From positions 124,001-188,000 of the forward strand of contig NZ_NRIR01000001.1 of NCBI RefSeq assembly GCF_002282855.1: 64,000 nucleotides of DNA, read 5' to 3'. Shown piece after piece: positions 1 through 8,473 of this stretch. The DNA comes from Paraferrimonas sedimenticola (GTDB lineage Bacteria; Pseudomonadota; Gammaproteobacteria; Enterobacterales; Shewanellaceae). The notes beneath the pieces were generated by a model. The model made no database searches and had not been told where the DNA came from. It saw only the letters and a program-made list of their open reading frames with translations. The position numbers and the translations under genes were made by a program. The number at the start of each line of letters is the position of its first letter. Positions within the stretch are counted from its first letter, which is position 1.

Positions 1-1562
1 GCAGGAGCCGTCGGCCCTACTCGAATGTCCTTGATACCCAGTGCTAGCAAGGTCAGCAAAATCGCAATCGCTTTTTGCTCAAACCAAGACAAAATCAGTG
101 ACAGAGGCAGTTGGTTTACATCGCACTCAAACGCATCCGCCAAGGCTAGCGCCAACTGAATGGCAGAGTAAGCATCGTTACACTGGCCAACGTCCAAGAA
201 GCGTGGAATGCCGTTGATGTCGCCAAACTCAAGATCGTTAAACTTGAACTTACCGCAGGCCAAGGTCAGCAAAAGGCTGTCTTGAGGGATGGCTTTGGCC
301 AGCTCGGTGTAGTAGCTGCGCTCGGCCTTGTCACCATCACAACCGCCTACCAAGAAGAAGTGCTTAATGTTGCCAGCCTTCACTTGTTCGATAACCGCTG
401 GTGCGGCTGCCATTAGCGCGTTGCGAGCAAAACCTGTGGTGGTGTAGTGCGGGATCTCGTCGTATTGGAAGCCATCTAGCTCAAGGGCTTTATCAATCAC
501 AGAACTAAAGTCGTCACCTTCCAAGTGAGTCACACCCGGCCAGCCAACAATGCTACGAGTGAACAGACGATCGGCGTACTGACCCACATTCGGGTCAATC
601 AGGCAGTTCGAGGTCATGACAATGGCGCCAGGGAAGTTCGCAAATTCAGTCTGCTGGTTTTGCCAAGCAGAGCCATAGTTACCCACCAAGTGCTCGTATT
701 TGTTTAGCTCTGGGTAACCGTGGGCAGGCAGCATCTCGCCGTTGGTATAAACATTAATGCCCTTGCCTTGGGTTTGAATCAAGATTTGCTCTAAATCGCA
801 CAGGTCGTGACCAGAGACCAGAATGGCTTTACCCGCCACTGGCTTCATGTTGACCTTGGCCGGCGCTGGGTGACCAAACTTGCTGGTCTCACCGCGATCC
901 AGCATTTCCATCACTTGGTAGTTCAAATGGCCAATCGCCATTGCAGTTTCAAGTAGCGGGTCCATTTCAGTGGGGTCTTGGCCCAAAAGCGCCATGATGC
1001 GGTGGAATTCAGCAAACACTTGAGCGTCGGTTTGCTCCAGAACGCGAGCGTGCTCGATGTAGGCCGCGACACCCTTTAGGCCATACAGGCACAATAGGCG
1101 CAAACCTAGGATATCTTCGTTGATTTCCGCCAGTCCACGGTTAACCGCTGCATTTGGTGCAGCTTGCAAAAGCGCGGCTTTTTCGATGCTGATATCAAAG
1201 TCAGCGGCACCGCCTAGGGGTTGTAGCGCGTCACCAGCCAGCATAGCGGCATTTTCCACTAGCTGCTTTAAACGGTCTCTGTGATTTTTGGCGTTAGCGA
1301 TGAAGTCGATAATACGTTCTTCATCGAAGTTCACATTGGTCAGGGTTGAGAAGAATGCCTTAGCAACATAAGCGTCGATTTGTGGTTCAACGATATCGTA
1401 TTGGCGAGCCAGATTCGCATAACTAGACACCCCTTGCAGCAAATAAACCAGCACGTCTTGCAGGTCTGAAATCTCTGACGTCTTACCACACATGCCTTGT
1501 GAGTAAGCGCAGCCTTTAGCCACTGGAGTTTGAATGGTGTGCTCGCATTGAATACAGAACAT
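1..1562 (-). CDS. hcp: Hydroxylamine reductase / hybrid cluster protein (C-terminus cut by window edge)
   Basis: The minus-strand frame is open from the ATG at 1562 to the window edge, about 520 codons, so the last few dozen residues are missing. The N-terminus has the CX2CX11CX6C cysteine pattern (C3, C6, C18, C25) of the enterobacterial-type Hcp that carries the N-terminal Fe-S cluster. Later cysteines in SGHDLCD, TSNCLI and VGGCDGDK fit ligands of the hybrid [4Fe-2S-2O] cluster. Hcp is a cytoplasmic redox enzyme that reduces NO or hydroxylamine and protects against nitrosative stress. The partner reductase hcr would be expected beyond the window edge but cannot be seen. The upstream region holds a sigma-54 promoter and NorR-type sites (separate entries), which supports control by NO. 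Confidence 0.95.
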   Translation of the reverse strand, partial: MFCIQCEHTIQTPVAKGCAYSQGMCGKTSEISDLQDVLVYLLQGVSSYANLARQYDIVEPQIDAYVAKAFFSTLTNVNFDEERIIDFIANAKNHRDRLKQLVENAAMLAGDALQPLGGAADFDISIEKAALLQAAPNAAVNRGLAEINEDILGLRLLCLYGLKGVAAYIEHARVLEQTDAQVFAEFHRIMALLGQDPTEMDPLLETAMAIGHLNYQVMEMLDRGETSKFGHPAPAKVNMKPVAGKAILVSGHDLCDLEQILIQTQGKGINVYTNGEMLPAHGYPELNKYEHLVGNYGSAWQNQQTEFANFPGAIVMTSNCLIDPNVGQYADRLFTRSIVGWPGVTHLEGDDFSSVIDKALELDGFQYDEIPHYTTTGFARNALMAAAPAVIEQVKAGNIKHFFLVGGCDGDKAERSYYTELAKAIPQDSLLLTLACGKFKFNDLEFGDINGIPRFLDVGQCNDAYSAIQLALALADAFECDVNQLPLSLILSWFEQKAIAILLTLLALGIKDIRVGPTAP

Positions 1563-1624
1563 ATAGTCTTCCTACTTGTTGTCATGGTGCAGCGTGTGAG
1601 ACTCATCGAATACAGTGCTGCACG

Positions 1625-1641
1625 AATTGGCGATATCAATT
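1625..1641. promoter_or_regulatory. Imperfectly FNR-like palindrome in the hcp leader
   Basis: AATTG-N7-CAATT forms a 17-bp inverted repeat just downstream of the predicted hcp transcription start. It resembles an FNR/CRP-family site, but the TTG and CAA half sites are 7 bp apart rather than the canonical 8. It could be a repressor site or chance. Low confidence. Confidence 0.25.
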
Positions 1642-1656
1642 GTCTGCTTAGAACAT

Positions 1657-1672
1657 TGCAGAGCCTGTGCCA
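1657..1672 (-). promoter_or_regulatory. Sigma-54 (RpoN) promoter of hcp
   Basis: Read on the minus strand this is TGGCACAGGCTCTGCA. The -24 GG and -12 GC are exactly 10 bp apart, matching the consensus TGGCAC-N5-TTGCA at nearly every invariant base. Transcription would start near 1645, leaving an 80-nt leader before the hcp ATG at 1562. The stretch between this promoter and the upstream activator sites is AT-rich, as expected for DNA that must bend. Confidence 0.8.
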
Positions 1673-1760
1673 ACATTAAAAAACTATATTTATTAATGAT
1701 TTAGATAAGTACCAGCGAAGCCTGATGTGCTTTTGACAACAGCGATTTCGTTGTAGAAAA

Positions 1761-1788
1761 GACATCAGGATGTCATTTTGACATCCTG
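1761..1788. promoter_or_regulatory. NorR-type enhancer sites upstream of hcp
   Basis: Two overlapping inverted repeats are present. One has 10-bp arms CAGGATGTCA and TGACATCCTG around TTT (1766-1788) and contains the NorR core GT-N7-AC. The other is GACATC-AG-GATGTC (1761-1774). They lie 90-130 bp upstream of the sigma-54 promoter, a normal distance for an enhancer-binding protein. The core closely matches the site in front of norR at 8402-8420. They sit between the hcp promoter and the end of the hxlR gene, so hcp is the only sensible target. Confidence 0.7.
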
Positions 1789-1795
1789 AGTGGTG

Positions 1796-2161
1796 TTAGA
1801 TTTGATGCTCCTCGGCCCAGTCTTTCAGTTGCTCAAGTATGTTCAAACTCGAGCGCCCAAAGGGGGTAATACTATAGGCCACAGCAATCGGTCGGTCACT
1901 TAGCACCTCTCGCTCAATTAACCCCTGCTCTTCCATTTCTTTTAAGCGTTGGTTGACCATCTTTTTGCTGGCACCGCCGAGCATGCGTGCCAGATCGTTA
2001 AAGCGTACCGGCTCGTCTTTTAAGTGCCATAGGATTGAGCCTTTCCACTTACCGCCAATGATGCGCATACCGCGCTCAATGGGACATGGCTCCAAACAAG
2101 GCTGTATCGCTTCTTTTTGACCATTGGCTTTGGTTTGTACCTTAGCCATCACTTCTGCCAT
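1796..2161 (-). CDS. HxlR-family winged-helix transcriptional regulator
   Basis: A 121-residue protein with one HxlR domain (about residues 22-115). It carries the family hallmarks GGKWKGSILWHL, RFNDLARML and the wing region VAYSITPFG. Cysteines C22 and C26 (CLEPC) lie where redox- and electrophile-sensing HxlR members such as YodB or QorR carry their sensor cysteine, so sensing of quinones or peroxide is plausible. The gene diverges from a quinone reductase-like gene. The shared intergenic region carries a palindromic operator, so the protein probably represses both directions. Family assignment is firm; the inducer is inferred. Confidence 0.88.
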   Translation of the reverse strand: MAEVMAKVQTKANGQKEAIQPCLEPCPIERGMRIIGGKWKGSILWHLKDEPVRFNDLARMLGGASKKMVNQRLKEMEEQGLIEREVLSDRPIAVAYSITPFGRSSLNILEQLKDWAEEHQI

Positions 2162-2207
2162 TTGAGTTTCTCCGCCTTTGTGGCACCCAATTAGAATATT
2201 GAATACA

Positions 2208-2245
2208 GGTTACCAAAAGTATACTGGTTGATATTGGTAACCAAT
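2208..2245. promoter_or_regulatory. Palindromic operator between hxlR and the quinone reductase gene
   Basis: GGTTACCAA (2208-2216) and TTGGTAACC (2234-2242) form an inverted repeat of 9-bp arms. The second copy is itself part of a 13-bp near-perfect palindrome, ATTGGTAACCAAT (2233-2245). AGTATACT (2218-2225), also a perfect palindrome, lies between them and could overlap a -10 element. This is the expected layout for the neighbouring HxlR repressor. Confidence 0.6.
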
Positions 2246-2303
2246 GGTAGCAGAATGCTCAGCAACAGGCCAGACGGCCAATTAATACTCAGGAGCAACA
2301 CCC

Positions 2304-2885
2304 ATGAACGTGCTAGTTATCAACACTCACCAAGCCTATCCGTTTTCCGAAGGCAAACTCAGCCAGGCCATGGTGGACTTAGCGAGTGAAGTCGCCAAGG
2401 GCAAAGGCCACCAAGTGCAAACCACCGCCATGAGCGACGATTACCAAGTGGAAGCCGAAATTGAGAAACACCTTTGGGCTGACTTGGTCATTTTGCAAAT
2501 TCCAGTGAATTGGATGGGCGTACCTTGGTCGTTTAAAAAGTACATGGACGAGGTCTACACTGCCGGCATGATGGGTGCTTTGTGCGAAGGTGATGGGCGC
2601 AGTCACGAAGACGCCGGCGCGCAATACGGCAGAGGCGGCAAGCTCAACAACACTCGTTACCTTATGTCCCTGACCTTTAATGCCCCGGGTGAAGCCTTTG
2701 ATGACGAAAAACAGTACCTGTTTGAAGGCAAGAGCGTGGATGACCTTTTCTTCCCAATGCATATGAACTTCCGCTTCTTCGGCATGACAGGCCTACCGAC
2801 CTTTGCTAGCTTTGATGTGATGAAGAATCCGGATACCGAGAACGACCTGATTCGCTACCAACAGCACTTGAATCAAGTCCTGTAA
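2304..2885 (+). CDS. NAD(P)H-dependent quinone reductase, MdaB-like flavoprotein
   Basis: A 193-residue flavodoxin-fold protein close to MdaB/KefF-type NAD(P)H:quinone oxidoreductases. It starts [18 protein letters not shown], where the early loop binds FMN phosphate. [20 protein letters not shown] is the family motif that packs on the isoalloxazine ring. The enzyme would make two-electron reductions of quinones in the cytoplasm and so avoid semiquinone radicals. A good ribosome binding site (AGGAGC) precedes the ATG. It is divergent from hxlR and is followed after 34 bp by a peroxiredoxin-like gene with its own AGGAG, so the two form an oxidative or electrophile stress operon. The exact substrate is unknown. 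Confidence 0.85.
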   Translation: MNVLVINTHQAYPFSEGKLSQAMVDLASEVAKGKGHQVQTTAMSDDYQVEAEIEKHLWADLVILQIPVNWMGVPWSFKKYMDEVYTAGMMGALCEGDGRSHEDAGAQYGRGGKLNNTRYLMSLTFNAPGEAFDDEKQYLFEGKSVDDLFFPMHMNFRFFGMTGLPTFASFDVMKNPDTENDLIRYQQHLNQVL

Positions 2886-2919
2886 ACCACCGAGTCCACT
2901 AACCGCTTAGGAGTTTTCA

Positions 2920-3486
2920 ATGTCTCAGCACAAACTGGCCGCCGGTGCGGCTTTCCCACAACTCACCGTGACCACCTTTGACGGCCAACAAGTTCAATTG
3001 GGTACACCCCGCGCCGATTCCGGTGCCAACTGGCAAATGGTAGTGGTCTATCGAGGCCGTCATTGCCCTTTGTGCACCCGCTACCTCAATCAACTGGAGC
3101 AGTTCAGAGAAGAGCTGTTACAAACCGGTGTGGATATCATCGCAGTCTCAGCGGATTCTAAAGAACAGCTAGCAGAGCACAAAACCAAGCTGGAGGTGGG
3201 TTTTCCGCTGGCCTACGGATTGACGCAAGCGCAAATGGACGCGCTGGGTGTGTACGTGTCGTTGCCGCGCTCGCCTCAAGAGACTGACCACAACTTTGCC
3301 GAGCCAGGATTATTTGTGGTGAATGAAGAAGGCAATTTGCATGTAGTGGATATTTCTAACAACCCATTCGTGCGACCAGAGTTGCAGTCGCTGGTGAACG
3401 GACTGCGTTGGATTCGAGATCCGGACAACAACTATCCGATACGCGGAACTCGTCAGGACGACAGCTCGCAATTGCAGTACCGTTAA
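2920..3486 (+). CDS. Peroxiredoxin-like protein (AhpC/TSA family)
   Basis: A 188-residue thioredoxin-fold protein. The motif VVYRGRHCPLCTRYLNQLEQF puts a CXXC pair (about C50/C53) where peroxiredoxins have the peroxidatic cysteine, as in the peroxiredoxin-like group often annotated AhpC/TSA or redoxin. It probably reduces peroxides or disulfides in the cytoplasm; no signal peptide is present. TTAGGAG gives a strong ribosome binding site. It shares an operon with the upstream quinone reductase under the HxlR-type operator, and a terminator follows directly. The precise peroxide substrate cannot be told from sequence. Confidence 0.85.
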   Translation: MSQHKLAAGAAFPQLTVTTFDGQQVQLGTPRADSGANWQMVVVYRGRHCPLCTRYLNQLEQFREELLQTGVDIIAVSADSKEQLAEHKTKLEVGFPLAYGLTQAQMDALGVYVSLPRSPQETDHNFAEPGLFVVNEEGNLHVVDISNNPFVRPELQSLVNGLRWIRDPDNNYPIRGTRQDDSSQLQYR

Positions 3487-3505
3487 TCATTTACCTCAGC
3501 GACTC

Positions 3506-3534
3506 AAAAGGATGGCAATTCGCCATCCTTTTTT
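3506..3534 (+). terminator. Rho-independent terminator after the peroxiredoxin gene
   Basis: AAGGATGGC and GCCATCCTT pair around a short AATTC loop and are followed by a run of T. It closes the quinone reductase/peroxiredoxin operon. Confidence 0.9.
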
Positions 3535-3689
3535 ATTGTTAGTAACAAATCATTCACAAATGAGACACAAGCTGTACACAAGCAAGCTGCCGCGTGACCC
3601 AGTTCTCACTCAGTTGCATTAAAAGTGAGCGATAGATTGCACTTTTTAGACATTTCATTGAACTCCTCACTACAGAAACTTAACCTCCG

Positions 3690-3703
3690 TGAAAGCGCTT
3701 ACA
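3690..3703. promoter_or_regulatory. LacI-family-like operator upstream of the TonB receptor
   Basis: TGAAAGCGCTTACA is a near-perfect 14-bp palindrome of the LacI/GalR type, with the central CG and the TGNAANCGNTTNCA shape. It lies 110 bp upstream of the TonB-dependent receptor start, in the 3535-3812 gap, where no other gene is visible. It suggests repression by a sugar-responsive LacI protein encoded elsewhere. Confidence 0.55.
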
Positions 3704-3812
3704 TTTTAAATTAACAAATGAGTGGGGCGCGGCTGGCAAGAATTAAAATAACCATCCTGCCAACGCTCATAAAAATAAAAAACCAGAGATCTAGTACACG
3801 GAGACCATCTAG

Positions 3813-6725
3813 ATGAACAAGGGCCTTTTTAGTAAAACTCGAATTGCCACCAGCCTATGCCTTGCCTTAGGTATTGCTGGCATTTCAACTGTTCAGGCAG
3901 AAACTGCGACCGGAGCTGAAGACATCGAAGTCATTCAGGTCAAAGGTATTCGCGGTAGCTTGCAAAAGTCACTGAACACCAAGCGCGACGCCAACGGCGT
4001 TGTCGATGCCATCACCGCAGAAGACATAGGCAAGTTCCCCGACACTAACCTTGCTGAGTCACTGCAACGTATTACTGGTGTGGCAATTGACCGTGTGAAT
4101 GGCGAAGGTTCTAAAGTGACGGTTCGTGGTTTCGGTCCTGAATTTAACTTGGTTACACTAAACGATCGCATCATGCCTACCGCTCAAGCCAGCGGTGAGT
4201 CTACTCGCTCGTTTGAGTTTGCTAACTTGTCATCCGATAGCGTCAGCGCTGTTGAAGTGTACAAGACAGGACAAGCCAATCTGGCCTCTGGTGGTATCGG
4301 CTCTACCATCAATATTCGCACTGCTCGTCCGTTTGACAATCCAGGCACCAAAGCCAGCTTTGGGATCAAAGGTCATCACGACACTGGTGTTGTTACTGGC
4401 GATAAAGTGACCCCTGAGCTATCCGGTATCTTGAGTCAGACTCTGATGGACGACCGCTTTGGTATCGGTTTGTCAGCATCGCACACTGTGCGTAACTCCA
4501 ACATCAAAGCCGCAACCGTTGACGGTTGGCGTCAGTTCAAAGGTGCCGACTTGTACGCCGGTGGCCTGAACCCTAACGCTAATGTTGAAGATAACAACCA
4601 AAACCCTTACGACAACTACTTCTACGCTCGTAACATTGGTTTTGCCAGCGAAGACATTGAGCGCAAGCGTACCAACGCCCAATTGGTGTTGCAGTTCGCT
4701 CCAGTTGATACGCTAGAGCTGACCGCCGACTACACCTACTCCAAGCTAAACGACATTTCGAATCGCGACACATGGGGTCTGTGGTTTGACGGTCCAGGCA
4801 GTGCTACCGATGCGGTTATCGATGAAAATGGCACCTTTGTAAAAGTGACCGAGCAAGGTGGTGACTACTCAGGCACCATGCACCAGGCTGCCACTGAGAA
4901 CGAAAACAAATCTCTGGGCTTTAACGCCAAGTGGAACGTTAGCGACAACCTGACTCTGCGCTTTGACGCGCACAACTCATCAGCGACCTCTGACGGCGAC
5001 TTGGGCGATAGCATCACCAGCCGCTTCTTTATTGCCGGCGCACTAAACATTGCCGACAAATTCTACGATGCCAGCAGCACTGAAATTCCGCTATTGGGCG
5101 CCAGCTACGGCACTCTAAATCCAGCGGGTGAACCACACCTACAGCCTGAAGACTACGCCACCCTTTTCGCAGGAGTGCTTGGTGGTCGCAACGAAACCAA
5201 TGTGGCTCAGTACCAATTCGACGGTACCTGGGAAAACGCCAGCATGGATTCGCTGACCTCAATTGACTTTGGTTTGGCCTACACCGAAATGGACACCCAC
5301 GCGCAATCGGGCTACTCGCAGCACAGCGCGGGCTGGTACGGCAATAAAGGTCAAGTGGCTGATTTCATGAGCTATGTGGGTCTTAGTGGTAACTTCCTGG
5401 ACGGTTTCTCAGGTGGTGGCAGCGATATGCTGATCCCTTACTACTACACCTACGACCAAAACGAGTTGATGGCGTGGGCTGAGAATGAGTACGACGTAAC
5501 TTACGGTCTAGATGGCTTTAGCGATGATCACAAGATCAAAGAAAAGACCACGTCGGCCTTTGTTCAGTTCAACGTTGAAGGCGAGTTTAACAACATGCCT
5601 ATCTATGTGGTTGCCGGCCTTCGCTACGAGCAAACCGACGTTGAAGCGTCGAGCTTGCAGCGCCAGGCAGAAAGCATCTTCTGGATGACACCAACCGAAT
5701 GGGGCACTAACTACTCAGACGACTGGACCCCGACCGACGAGAAGAACGACTACCGTTACTTCCTGCCAAACCTAGACGTTAAGCTGGAAATCCAAGACAA
5801 CTTGTTAGCTCGCTTCTCGTATAGCAAGACCATGACTCGCGCCAATCTAGGTGCAATGCGCGCTACCACCTCACTAACAGCTCAACCAAAAGTGGGCGGT
5901 CGTACTGGTTTTGCCGGTAACACCCAGTTAAAGCCTTACCTGTCTGACAACATCGACCTGTCACTTGAGTACTACTACGGCGATGCCAGCTATGTGTCTT
6001 TGGGCTTCTTTAACAAGGACGTAGAAAACTTCCAGGTTAACACCACTGAGTACGTGTTCTTTGACCACATCAAAGACCCCTTCATCAGCGATGCGGCCAA
6101 CCAAGCTCGCGAAGAAATCATCAATGCTGGCGGCACCCCAACCGACTACGAAGTGTTTAACTGGTTGATTGCCAACGGCTATGGCGATGAGAATGGCAAC
6201 ATTCAGCAAGCTGATGGTGACCCATTGGCGGAGTGGCAGATCATTCGTCCGAACAACGTTGAAGATCTGAACATCTACGGTATGGAGTTCGCAGCGCAAC
6301 ACTGGTTTGGTGAAACTGGTTTCGGTGCCGGTCTGAACTACACCTACACCAAAGGTGACACTCACTACGACGTTGAGAAAACCGACGAGCAGTTCGCCCT
6401 ACCTGGTTTGAGCGATACCGCTAACTTCTCGATTTTCTACGACAAGTACGACTTCACCGGTCGTCTGGCCTACAACTGGCGTGACAAGTTCCTATCAGCC
6501 ATGGGTCAAGCGGAATCTGGCGGTCCTGCACCTCAGTTCACCGAAGCCTACGGCCAGTTGGACTTCAGCCTAAGCTATGCCATCACCGAGCAAATCAGCC
6601 TGCAAGCCGAAGGCATTAACATCCTTGGCTCTAAGCAACGCATCCACGGCCGCTACGCCGAGCAGATGCTACGCTCGCAGCAAAACGAAGCTCGCTACGC
6701 CCTTGGCGCCCGTTTCGTTTGGTAA
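3813..6725 (+). CDS. TonB-dependent outer-membrane receptor (OAR / TonB-Xanth-Caul type)
   Basis: A 970-residue receptor with a signal peptide ending near STVQA-ET. A short TonB box region (IEVIQVKGIRGSLQKSL) leads into the plug domain: KRDANGVVDAITAEDIGKFPDTNLAESLQRITGV, then VRGFGPEFNLVTLNDR. The 22-strand barrel follows and ends in Phe-Val-Trp, an aromatic end expected for barrel insertion by BamA. This subfamily is common in Alteromonadales and Xanthomonadales and often takes up oligosaccharides. No hydrolase, transporter or regulator is adjacent, so the ligand cannot be read from context. A LacI-like operator upstream hints at a carbohydrate, and a strong bidirectional terminator follows. 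Confidence 0.93.
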   Translation: MNKGLFSKTRIATSLCLALGIAGISTVQAETATGAEDIEVIQVKGIRGSLQKSLNTKRDANGVVDAITAEDIGKFPDTNLAESLQRITGVAIDRVNGEGSKVTVRGFGPEFNLVTLNDRIMPTAQASGESTRSFEFANLSSDSVSAVEVYKTGQANLASGGIGSTINIRTARPFDNPGTKASFGIKGHHDTGVVTGDKVTPELSGILSQTLMDDRFGIGLSASHTVRNSNIKAATVDGWRQFKGADLYAGGLNPNANVEDNNQNPYDNYFYARNIGFASEDIERKRTNAQLVLQFAPVDTLELTADYTYSKLNDISNRDTWGLWFDGPGSATDAVIDENGTFVKVTEQGGDYSGTMHQAATENENKSLGFNAKWNVSDNLTLRFDAHNSSATSDGDLGDSITSRFFIAGALNIADKFYDASSTEIPLLGASYGTLNPAGEPHLQPEDYATLFAGVLGGRNETNVAQYQFDGTWENASMDSLTSIDFGLAYTEMDTHAQSGYSQHSAGWYGNKGQVADFMSYVGLSGNFLDGFSGGGSDMLIPYYYTYDQNELMAWAENEYDVTYGLDGFSDDHKIKEKTTSAFVQFNVEGEFNNMPIYVVAGLRYEQTDVEASSLQRQAESIFWMTPTEWGTNYSDDWTPTDEKNDYRYFLPNLDVKLEIQDNLLARFSYSKTMTRANLGAMRATTSLTAQPKVGGRTGFAGNTQLKPYLSDNIDLSLEYYYGDASYVSLGFFNKDVENFQVNTTEYVFFDHIKDPFISDAANQAREEIINAGGTPTDYEVFNWLIANGYGDENGNIQQADGDPLAEWQIIRPNNVEDLNIYGMEFAAQHWFGETGFGAGLNYTYTKGDTHYDVEKTDEQFALPGLSDTANFSIFYDKYDFTGRLAYNWRDKFLSAMGQAESGGPAPQFTEAYGQLDFSLSYAITEQISLQAEGINILGSKQRIHGRYAEQMLRSQQNEARYALGARFVW

Positions 6726-6739
6726 GCTAGCCTAAACGC

Positions 6740-6780
6740 AAAAAGCCGAGCCTTAGGTTAACTAAGTGCTCGGCTTTTTT
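6740..6780. terminator. Bidirectional terminator between the TonB receptor and norR
   Basis: AAAAAGCCGAGC pairs with GCTCGGCTTTTT around a partly paired loop. A-run and T-run flanks serve both of the converging genes. Confidence 0.9.
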
Positions 6781-6794
6781 GTGTCTGAGTGATT

Positions 6795-8351
6795 TTAGTC
6801 TTTCAGCCCTAAGCGCTTGGCCAATCGAAATAAATTGCCCCTATCCAGTTGCAAGTCTCTGGCGGTTTGCGCCCAGTTGCCCTGATTCTTTGACAAAGTA
6901 TTAGCGATAATCTGACACTGAAACTGGTCCACCGCATCGCGCAATCCGTTTGCCGCTATCGGCGCGACAGCATTCTCATTACTTAAAGGCGCTTGCTCTG
7001 GCGTTGTTGAACCCACTGCAATTTCCAGATGCTCAAGGTCAATCCGCACTCGGCCATTAGCCCCCTGTCGAGCTTTCAATCCAGCTCTTAGCATCAGATG
7101 CTCAAGCTCGCGCACATTACCGGGCCAATCGTATTCTTGCATGGCTTTAAGCGCGTTGGGATGTAGCACAATCTGCTCAATGCCAAGCTTGTGTTGAGCT
7201 TGTTGTAAAAAGTGCCCCGCCAGCAGCGGAATATCTTCAATATGCTCTTTTAGCGCAGGCACTTTTACCGGGTAGACGCACAGCCTGTGGTATAGGTCGG
7301 CGCGAAACCGGCCCTGACGAACCTCTTCTTGTAAGTCTCGATTAGTGGCCGCAATAATGCGCACGTTAACCGTGACATTGGCATCTGCTCCTACCCGCTG
7401 AACTTCCCCTTGCTGCAACGCGCGTAACAGTTTGGCTTGAATGGCCAGTGACAACTCGCCGACTTCATCAAGGAATAAGGTGCCGCCATTGGCCAGTTCG
7501 AACTTGCCCATACGGGCTTGGTTAGCGCCAGTAAACGCGCCTTTAACGTGCCCAAACAGCTCGCTCTCAGCCACAGACTCGGGCAAAGCGGCGCAGTTTA
7601 CGTGCACCAATGCCGCTTGAGCACGGCTCGATTGGGCGTGCAGGGTACGCGCCACCAGCTCTTTACCAGTGCCGGTTTCACCAGTGATCAACACAGACAA
7701 TTGACTGGCCGCAACGCGCGCTATGTTGTCTTTTAGTTGTTGAATAGGGGCGCTATCGCCGACAATTTCGCCTTCGCGTAAACGCGCCTCTTGCACCAGC
7801 TCACGAGCGACCGCTTGTTGCTGTTGGCCCATGCGCTGCAGCGCATCGACCAAATTGGCGTTCTTAAGCGCCACCGCCGCTAGTGCCGAAAAGGTGGCCA
7901 GTAGCTCGTCGCTCAGTTGGTCAAACGCCCCTTGGGCCAGTGCATCAACCGTAAGCACACCCACTAACTCGCCCTCGGCGTACAAGCTACAACCGATACA
8001 AGCGTGCACGTCTAGGCTGCGCTCAATATCCACTGCCAAATGCCCATCAAACGGGTCTGGCAAATCACTGTCGTATTCAAAGCGCACCGGTTCTTGGCTG
8101 GACATGATGCGTTCAAGTCTGGGATGTGCGCTCGGCTCAAAGGCCTGGCCAATCAATTCAGGGGCAATCCCGTGTAAAGCAACCGGTACTAGCGCACGAT
8201 TTTGAACAATGAGCAATGCCGCGGCATCGCAAGGAAAGACACTGGCAACGGTTTCAATTAGGCGCTGATAGCGGCGCTGGCTAGGCATTGCAGCGGATAG
8301 ATCCAGCGCAATATCCAGTAATGCAGAATGAGTTTGAGCGTTTAAAACCAC
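6795..8351 (-). CDS. norR: NO-responsive sigma-54 activator NorR
   Basis: A 518-residue enhancer-binding protein in three parts. The N-terminal GAF domain (about 20-170) contains the NorR-typical [16 protein letters not shown] and [11 protein letters not shown], the region holding the non-haem iron ligands that sense NO. The central AAA+ domain has Walker A GETGTGKE, the sigma-54 contact loop GAFTGA and [12 protein letters not shown]. The C-terminus is a Fis-type helix-turn-helix ([21 protein letters not shown]). The start is GTG with GGAG at a good distance. No norV/norW neighbours are present. A NorR-type repeat lies just upstream, and matching repeats precede hcp 5 kb away, so hcp is the likely target. 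Confidence 0.93.
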   Translation of the reverse strand: MVLNAQTHSALLDIALDLSAAMPSQRRYQRLIETVASVFPCDAAALLIVQNRALVPVALHGIAPELIGQAFEPSAHPRLERIMSSQEPVRFEYDSDLPDPFDGHLAVDIERSLDVHACIGCSLYAEGELVGVLTVDALAQGAFDQLSDELLATFSALAAVALKNANLVDALQRMGQQQQAVARELVQEARLREGEIVGDSAPIQQLKDNIARVAASQLSVLITGETGTGKELVARTLHAQSSRAQAALVHVNCAALPESVAESELFGHVKGAFTGANQARMGKFELANGGTLFLDEVGELSLAIQAKLLRALQQGEVQRVGADANVTVNVRIIAATNRDLQEEVRQGRFRADLYHRLCVYPVKVPALKEHIEDIPLLAGHFLQQAQHKLGIEQIVLHPNALKAMQEYDWPGNVRELEHLMLRAGLKARQGANGRVRIDLEHLEIAVGSTTPEQAPLSNENAVAPIAANGLRDAVDQFQCQIIANTLSKNQGNWAQTARDLQLDRGNLFRLAKRLGLKD

Positions 8352-8401
8352 AACAACTCCGAGGGTCGACTCAAAGATTTAGAGCCTACTGAAGTAAGTC
8401 A

Positions 8402-8420
8402 GGTTGTCATATTAACAACC
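8402..8420. promoter_or_regulatory. NorR-type binding site upstream of norR
   Basis: GGTTGT-N7-ACAACC is a perfect 6-bp inverted repeat containing the NorR core GT-N7-AC, centred about 60 bp upstream of the norR start. It closely resembles the repeat upstream of hcp. No convincing -24/-12 promoter was found beside it, so autoregulation, probably negative, is the simplest reading. Confidence 0.6.
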
Positions 8421-8473
8421 ATACGGGGAATCGAAAGCGCGGACCCGCAAAAGTTGGCCCTAGTCCACAAAAA

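Noticed and set aside
525-707. Plus-strand open frame inside hcp
   Set aside because: It is antisense to a well-conserved gene and has no ribosome binding site or family.
1625-1641. A true FNR site upstream of hcp
   Set aside because: The half sites are 7 bp apart, not 8, and the flanking bases do not fit; it is kept only as a low-confidence palindrome.
2379-2762. Minus-strand 127-codon frame inside the quinone reductase gene
   Set aside because: It is a shadow of the conserved plus-strand gene.
5961-6365. Minus-strand 134-codon frame inside the TonB receptor gene
   Set aside because: The plus strand encodes conserved barrel sequence; the shadow has no recognisable domain.
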